DNA of 35,115 bases, taken from contig CATQHD010000007.1 of assembly GCA_958295745.1 (NCBI GenBank), forward strand, positions 1 through 35,115. The letters are read 5' to 3'. Of this stretch, positions 31,799 through 35,115 are shown piece after piece. Below the pieces are notes generated by a model. The model worked only from the letters and a program-made list of their open reading frames with translations. It had not been told where the DNA came from and did not search any database. Each line of letters starts with the position of its first letter. Position 1 is the stretch's first letter. The position numbers and the translations under genes were made by a program. The DNA is from an uncultured Acidimicrobiia bacterium (GTDB lineage Bacteria > Actinomycetota > Acidimicrobiia > Spongiisociales > Spongiisociaceae).

Positions 31799-32078
31799 AG
31801 ATATGCCTGACTAGCGCCCTCGGAAACGGATTTCTATGCTGCCGTTCATAATTAATTTCGCCTTAAACCGCTCCGTGAGGTGTTTTGCTGTTGATCAGAT
31901 GGTGAGTGGTCACGTGTTTCTGCCGAATTCGAATTTCTAGTCACGAAATTGGCAGGTTGGCGGTTTTTGCGTCATAATTCTAGGCACGACGTGACCAATT
32001 ACGATCGGGGGACACCTAGATCCGAGACAGAACCCCTCGAAGGTCACGGTTTTTATCCGTCAGATCCCGGCAAACACC
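31799..32078. other. Lower-GC intergenic stretch before the DUF3800 gene
   Basis: No frame with coding character is seen. The GC content drops relative to the deaminase copy, which marks the joint between that fragment and the DUF3800 gene. The promoter of the next gene lies at its right end. Confidence 0.5.
32049..32056 (+). promoter_or_regulatory. TATA-like box of the DUF3800 gene
   Basis: GGTTTTTATCC is centred about 26 nt before the ATG at 32079, again at leaderless spacing. Confidence 0.55.
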
Positions 32079-32816
32079 ATGTATTTCCTTTACGTTGACG
32101 GTTCGGGCCAGACAAAAATAAAACGCGACAGGCAAAACAACGGATGGTACATCCTGAGCGGGGTCATAGTCCACGAGGGGGACTGGAGGGATATTGAGAA
32201 AAACCTCGCCGAGGTGAAAAAGGAGGCGTTTCCTGAGCAAGATCCCGAGGATGTAGAGTTGCACGCGTACAGCATTTGGAACAATCAGGTTTTCTGTAAA
32301 AACAAGAAACTTAACATGACTCTGGCAAAAAAACGCGAGGTTTTTTCAAGGGTTTTAGATCTTGTCTGCAAATCAAAAATCACTCTGATCGACACCGTCA
32401 TTTCCAAAGACGAGATGAAGGCCAGATACGAAGTGCCGAGATTCATTGAATATTCCTGGATGTTCATCCTGGAACGCTTTGAGGGGTTTCTAAAACTCCA
32501 GTCCGAACGAACCAACAACGGATTGATTTTTGTGGATTCCAGCCAAAAGGTTCCAGAATCCGAAATCAAAAATATCATTCGAAGGATGGTAAGAGGCGGC
32601 AGCCCGCAACAGCGGGTTGATCACGTTATCGAAGATCCGATCTTTGTAGAATCACACCGGAGAAACCTGATCCAGTTGGCAGACATGATCGCATATGTGG
32701 TCTACAAACATCACATGGGCGATCCTCAGTTCAGGGAATGGTTTGAGATGCTAAAACCAAAGATGCGCATGCGCGACGGGAAACTGGAAGGTGTTGGATT
32801 CAAAAAATTCCCCTAG
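32079..32816 (+). CDS. DUF3800 domain protein, putative RNase H-like nuclease (245 aa)
   Basis: The pattern is that of DUF3800: YVDGSG at the N-terminus (D7), then WYILSGVIVHE, VELHAYSIW (E60), GLIFVDSS (D153) and LIQLADMIAYVVY (D202). These four acids sit where an RNase H-like fold would place its metal ligands, so nuclease activity is plausible but inferred. Members are often found in prophages, mobile elements and defence islands. Length is normal for the family and no domain is missing. The gene has a lower GC content than the region to the left, which suggests transfer. It appears to be a single-gene unit with its own promoter; a second IS begins 120 bp downstream. Confidence 0.85.
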   Translation: MYFLYVDGSGQTKIKRDRQNNGWYILSGVIVHEGDWRDIEKNLAEVKKEAFPEQDPEDVELHAYSIWNNQVFCKNKKLNMTLAKKREVFSRVLDLVCKSKITLIDTVISKDEMKARYEVPRFIEYSWMFILERFEGFLKLQSERTNNGLIFVDSSQKVPESEIKNIIRRMVRGGSPQQRVDHVIEDPIFVESHRRNLIQLADMIAYVVYKHHMGDPQFREWFEMLKPKMRMRDGKLEGVGFKKFP

Positions 32817-32936
32817 TCGTAAAGATATCGAGAAGCAGCTCCGCACATGCAGAGTGATACTCCCCTGGGAACCACACCACAATCTGTGATTCTTATATTG
32901 TTATACGGTGATGTGGTATATATCTGCTACTATACC

Positions 32937-34083
32937 GGGGAGGTTGTCGCATAAATCCACCTACGGCGGCGATCCGCCCACAAATCCATGATTTCAGCCC
33001 CCTTTTCCGCTCAGGCCACGGTCAGCGGATGGCCCAGATCCACGGCACACCGGATCCTGTTCAGGGTCTCCGCGTTCATGCAGGTGGCCAGTGTGGGCCC
33101 GAACCGGGCCTGCGTCTCTGTAGTCCGGTACCTGCAGTACAGCCGGCGGTCTGCGGCCTCGGCGGCCGCGCCGAATATGGCATCTGCCATCCTGCGTCTC
33201 TTGTACATACCGGGATCAAACTCTTGGGCCGCCCTGCGCCGGTACGGATTGCCGCGGTTCTTCGCGTTGGCCTTTTGCTTTATGTTCGGATGCATGCCGA
33301 GATCAAAGGCCGCCTTGTCGCGGGAGTCCGAGTCGTACCCCATGTCCGCAAGGACGGACCACCCCCCCCCAAGGCGCCGCCTCATGCGTCCTGTACCGTC
33401 GAGCAGATCGGTGAACACCGTGGTGTCCGCAACGTTGCCGGAAGTCATCCTGCACGACAGGATGACCTGCAGTCCCACCGCCGCTAGAATGCCATTTCAG
33501 GTACGTTTTCACGCGTACGGGCTTGAAATCCCCACCCCTTTTTCGACGGTCTTTCCTGTACGCCGTACCTGTCCGTCCCCGCGCCGGTGCCGTCGGCCGC
33601 AAGCCTGCCGCACCCGATCTCCGATGCCTTGTCGGCCTCGTTGATGCACATGTCGGCGGTGAGGGAGACCGTCCGGTCCGGCCACCCGTGATCCGGCGAC
33701 GCAAAGGCCCTGGCGATCGTGGTGTGATCCGGGACCCCGCCGTTCCATGACAGCTCCCCCCCCATCCACCGCGTTTTCCGCGTCCCGGAATGTCAGCCCT
33801 TCCCTGCATCAGGATGCAGATGGTGGCCGGCGGCCGGTCGGGGCAGACCGGGACCTCTCGCGCACGTTCTTTTTCTCCGGGGGCGGGTTTTCCCCTACGA
33901 GCATCTTGATAACCGCCACAACGAAGGCATTTTTTGCAGTATGGGCAAGATGGTAGCCGGCCAGTAGTTTTCTCGTCTTTGATGGCTCATTGACGAACTG
34001 ACGGCGGCCTGATCTTTAACTTGAGTCGGTCAATTTTTTATGACATTGTGCCCAAAAAAGCCGATTTATGCGACAACCTCCCC
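32937..34083 (-). mobile_element. Second insertion sequence with 21-bp perfect inverted repeats, about 1.15 kb
   Basis: The 21 bases 32937-32957 (starting GGGGAGGTTGTCGCAT) are the exact reverse complement of 34063-34083. They enclose one transposase on the minus strand that has lost its frame. No clear target duplication is seen next to the ends. The perfect ends imply recent insertion, or a non-autonomous copy maintained by an active relative. The element lies between the DUF3800 gene, after a 120-bp AT-rich gap, and the three-gene cassette. Confidence 0.88.
33011..33990 (-). pseudogene. Frameshifted IS4/IS5-type DDE transposase
   Basis: Three frames must be joined to read it. The first gives GVPDHTTIARAFASPD (about 33720) and LAADGTGAGTDRYG, holding the first catalytic Asp. 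The second gives KRGGDFKPVRVKTYLKWH (about 33510). The third (33478 down to TGA at 33011) gives VGLQVILSCRMTSGNVADTT, LADMGYDSDSRDKA with the second Asp, and MADAIFGAAAEAADRR near the expected third acid. N-terminal sequence continues towards about 33990, but its frame is unclear. C9 (33362-33370) and C8 (33756-33763) tracts lie within it. As read, it makes no complete enzyme. Confidence 0.75.
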
Positions 34084-34125
34084 GCAAGACCAAGGTTTAG
34101 GTGTTAATGTTGCGCCTTGTCCGAC

Positions 34126-34524
34126 ATGGATGACGTAATGAAGGAGATGACAATCCAAATATTAAAATCACTGAAAATGTCCTTGGAAAGAGGCAACCTG
34201 TACCACTCCCCTAAATTCGGCACCATGCTCACCGAGATTTCCGTCACACGTGATTCCAAGACGGGTGTCTTAATTGGCGAAACCGTAGAGTCTTCCTTTC
34301 TGCAATTGTACAATGAAACAACCCAATTTGATATCGGCGGCGAGGAACTCTCCAGAGAAACGCAGGATCTGATTCCGCTGGTAGACGGTTTGACGGATGC
34401 AATCCAGGCGGGTGGGGACGATCGTGTTTATTCCACCCTGCGCGAACTCCGGTTTCACGCTACAAAAAGACAGTATAGCATGCCTAAAGAACACAAATAC
34501 CAAGCATACCGCACGGAGGTTTAG
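34126..34524 (+). CDS. Hypothetical protein, 132 aa, first gene of a three-gene cassette
   Basis: The product begins MDDVMKEMTIQILKSLKMSL and contains a predicted helix, a middle part that looks like mixed beta strands (GTMLTEISVTRDSKTGVLIG) and a basic C-terminus (RELRFHATKRQYSMPKEHKY). No family is recognised and no membrane segment is seen. ATG at 34126 is preferred over an in-frame TTG at 34117 because a weak TATA-like stretch (GTTTAGGTG, 34095-34103) is centred about 27 nt before it. The stop is 7 nt before the next ATG, so the two genes are probably co-transcribed. Codon use and GC are lower than in the giant gene. The right end of the IS lies only about 40 bp upstream. Confidence 0.7.
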   Translation: MDDVMKEMTIQILKSLKMSLERGNLYHSPKFGTMLTEISVTRDSKTGVLIGETVESSFLQLYNETTQFDIGGEELSRETQDLIPLVDGLTDAIQAGGDDRVYSTLRELRFHATKRQYSMPKEHKYQAYRTEV

Positions 34525-34531
34525 GCAAGGA

Positions 34532-34981
34532 ATGACCGTTTTTAAGAATTGGGACAAAAAAGAGCGCGAAATTGAACGTGGATCACACAAAGAACATGTC
34601 ATATCAGAACATGATCGGGAAAATCCGCTGGACGAGATCGGCCTCGGCAACAGATTTGACGCAAAATATGAGAATATGCATTTCTCCACACTGGAAAAAC
34701 AATATGTGCACAAGATAGATTATCTTGTCGACAGGATACGAACCATGTCAGAGCTTCAAGCAAGACAGGAGGAGGAAATCAGAGAGTTGCAGGAAGGATA
34801 CAAACGGGCACATCTTGAAGATCTCTTTGAACAAAGCAGTGTCAACAGGAAGGGCTTGGAATCCATCTGTGGTACCGATCTGAATGACATGGGCGAGGTG
34901 TCTCTTGATGGTTTGCTGAAGGAATATGTGGATCCGGAACAAAATTCACAGGAGTTGGTACGGTTTATCAGGGACAACTAA
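34532..34981 (+). CDS. Coiled-coil hypothetical protein, 149 aa, second gene of the cassette
   Basis: The product starts MTVFKNWDKKEREIERGSHK and is strongly charged. Residues about 55-95 (THREE heptad-like turns around KIDYLVDRIRTMSELQARQE) are likely coiled coil, followed by an acidic C-terminal half (VSLDGLLKEYVDPEQ). There is no recognised family. AAGGA lies a few bases before the ATG, and the gene follows its neighbour by 7 nt. Its stop TAA overlaps an ATG (TAATG) at 34981, the usual sign of translational coupling. Next to a PIN-domain gene it could be the partner or antitoxin of that protein; this is inference from position only. Confidence 0.7.
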   Translation: MTVFKNWDKKEREIERGSHKEHVISEHDRENPLDEIGLGNRFDAKYENMHFSTLEKQYVHKIDYLVDRIRTMSELQARQEEEIRELQEGYKRAHLEDLFEQSSVNRKGLESICGTDLNDMGEVSLDGLLKEYVDPEQNSQELVRFIRDN

Positions 34982-35115
34982 TGACAGGCTGGTCTATCAT
35001 GATACGAACGTCTGGGTATCATACATGCTGGGTGACAGAGACGACTATTATGCATACTGCAAGCCTTTGATCGACGACATTGAAAATGGGGAAAAAGTTG
35101 CTGTCGTATCATATT
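34926..35115 (+). CDS. PIN-domain protein, N-terminal part (cut by window edge)
   Basis: The frame from 34992 reads VYHDTNVWVSYMLGDRDDYY, then CKPLIDDIENGEKVAVVS. This is the classic PIN start, with the first metal-binding Asp in DTNV and a conserved 'LI..IE' helix. PIN proteins are metal-dependent RNases, often toxins of type II systems. The start is a puzzle: the coupled ATG at 34981 is one base out of frame with the PIN sequence (eight instead of nine bases separate it from LVYHDT). The only in-frame ATG is at 34926, inside the preceding gene. Either that long overlap is used, or one base is missing here by mutation or sequencing error. Confidence 0.75.
   Translation, partial: MWIRNKIHRSWYGLSGTTNDRLVYHDTNVWVSYMLGDRDDYYAYCKPLIDDIENGEKVAVVSY

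Noticed and set aside
1-35115. tRNA, rRNA or riboswitch genes
   Set aside because: I looked for cloverleaf and rRNA-like stretches in the gaps and saw none. A tRNAscan or Rfam run would settle it.

Overview
The window looks archaeal. Several start codons sit about 25-30 nt downstream of TATA-like boxes with little or no leader, AGG (Arg) and ATA (Ile) codons are common, and a very large secreted repeat protein rich in NGT/NST/NAT sequons is present. I infer a high-GC member of the Thaumarchaeota (Nitrososphaerota), such as a Cenarchaeum-like sponge symbiont. This rests on style of sequence only; no marker gene is present.

Region 1 (1 to about 23.5 kb) is one open reading frame on the minus strand that runs off the left edge: at least about 7,830 codons. 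I spot-checked the reading frame at about ten places between 5 and 22,934 and it never changes. After a signal peptide the protein repeats one plan 14 times: an Ig-like entry module, six NHL repeats (a predicted six-bladed beta-propeller), an Ig-like exit module, then none to five further Ig-like modules. That makes 14 propellers and about 84 NHL repeats, a 'beads on a string' surface protein. Its start is unclear: an in-frame TAG lies just before the signal peptide and no ATG, GTG or TTG follows it.

Region 2 (23.5-26.1 kb) has a divergent TATA-like element, a 17-bp inverted repeat, homopolymers and a 43-bp direct repeat, but no gene I can support firmly.

Region 3 (26.1-34.1 kb) is an accessory island. 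It holds a complete IS with 15-bp inverted repeats, whose transposase carries an in-frame array of 11-residue repeats; an anti-phage dCTP deaminase of the AvcD type; a 36-codon small gene; twenty perfect copies of a 24-bp unit; a decayed rve-type transposase; a truncated second copy of the deaminase; a DUF3800 putative nuclease; and a second IS with 21-bp perfect inverted repeats and a frameshifted transposase.

Region 4 (34.1-35.1 kb) is a lower-GC, tightly packed three-gene cassette ending in a PIN-domain protein cut by the window edge. The deaminase, the DUF3800 protein and the PIN protein among IS elements suggest a defence or mobile island next to a giant surface-protein locus. Long G/C homopolymers and exact tandem repeats are concentrated in this island.
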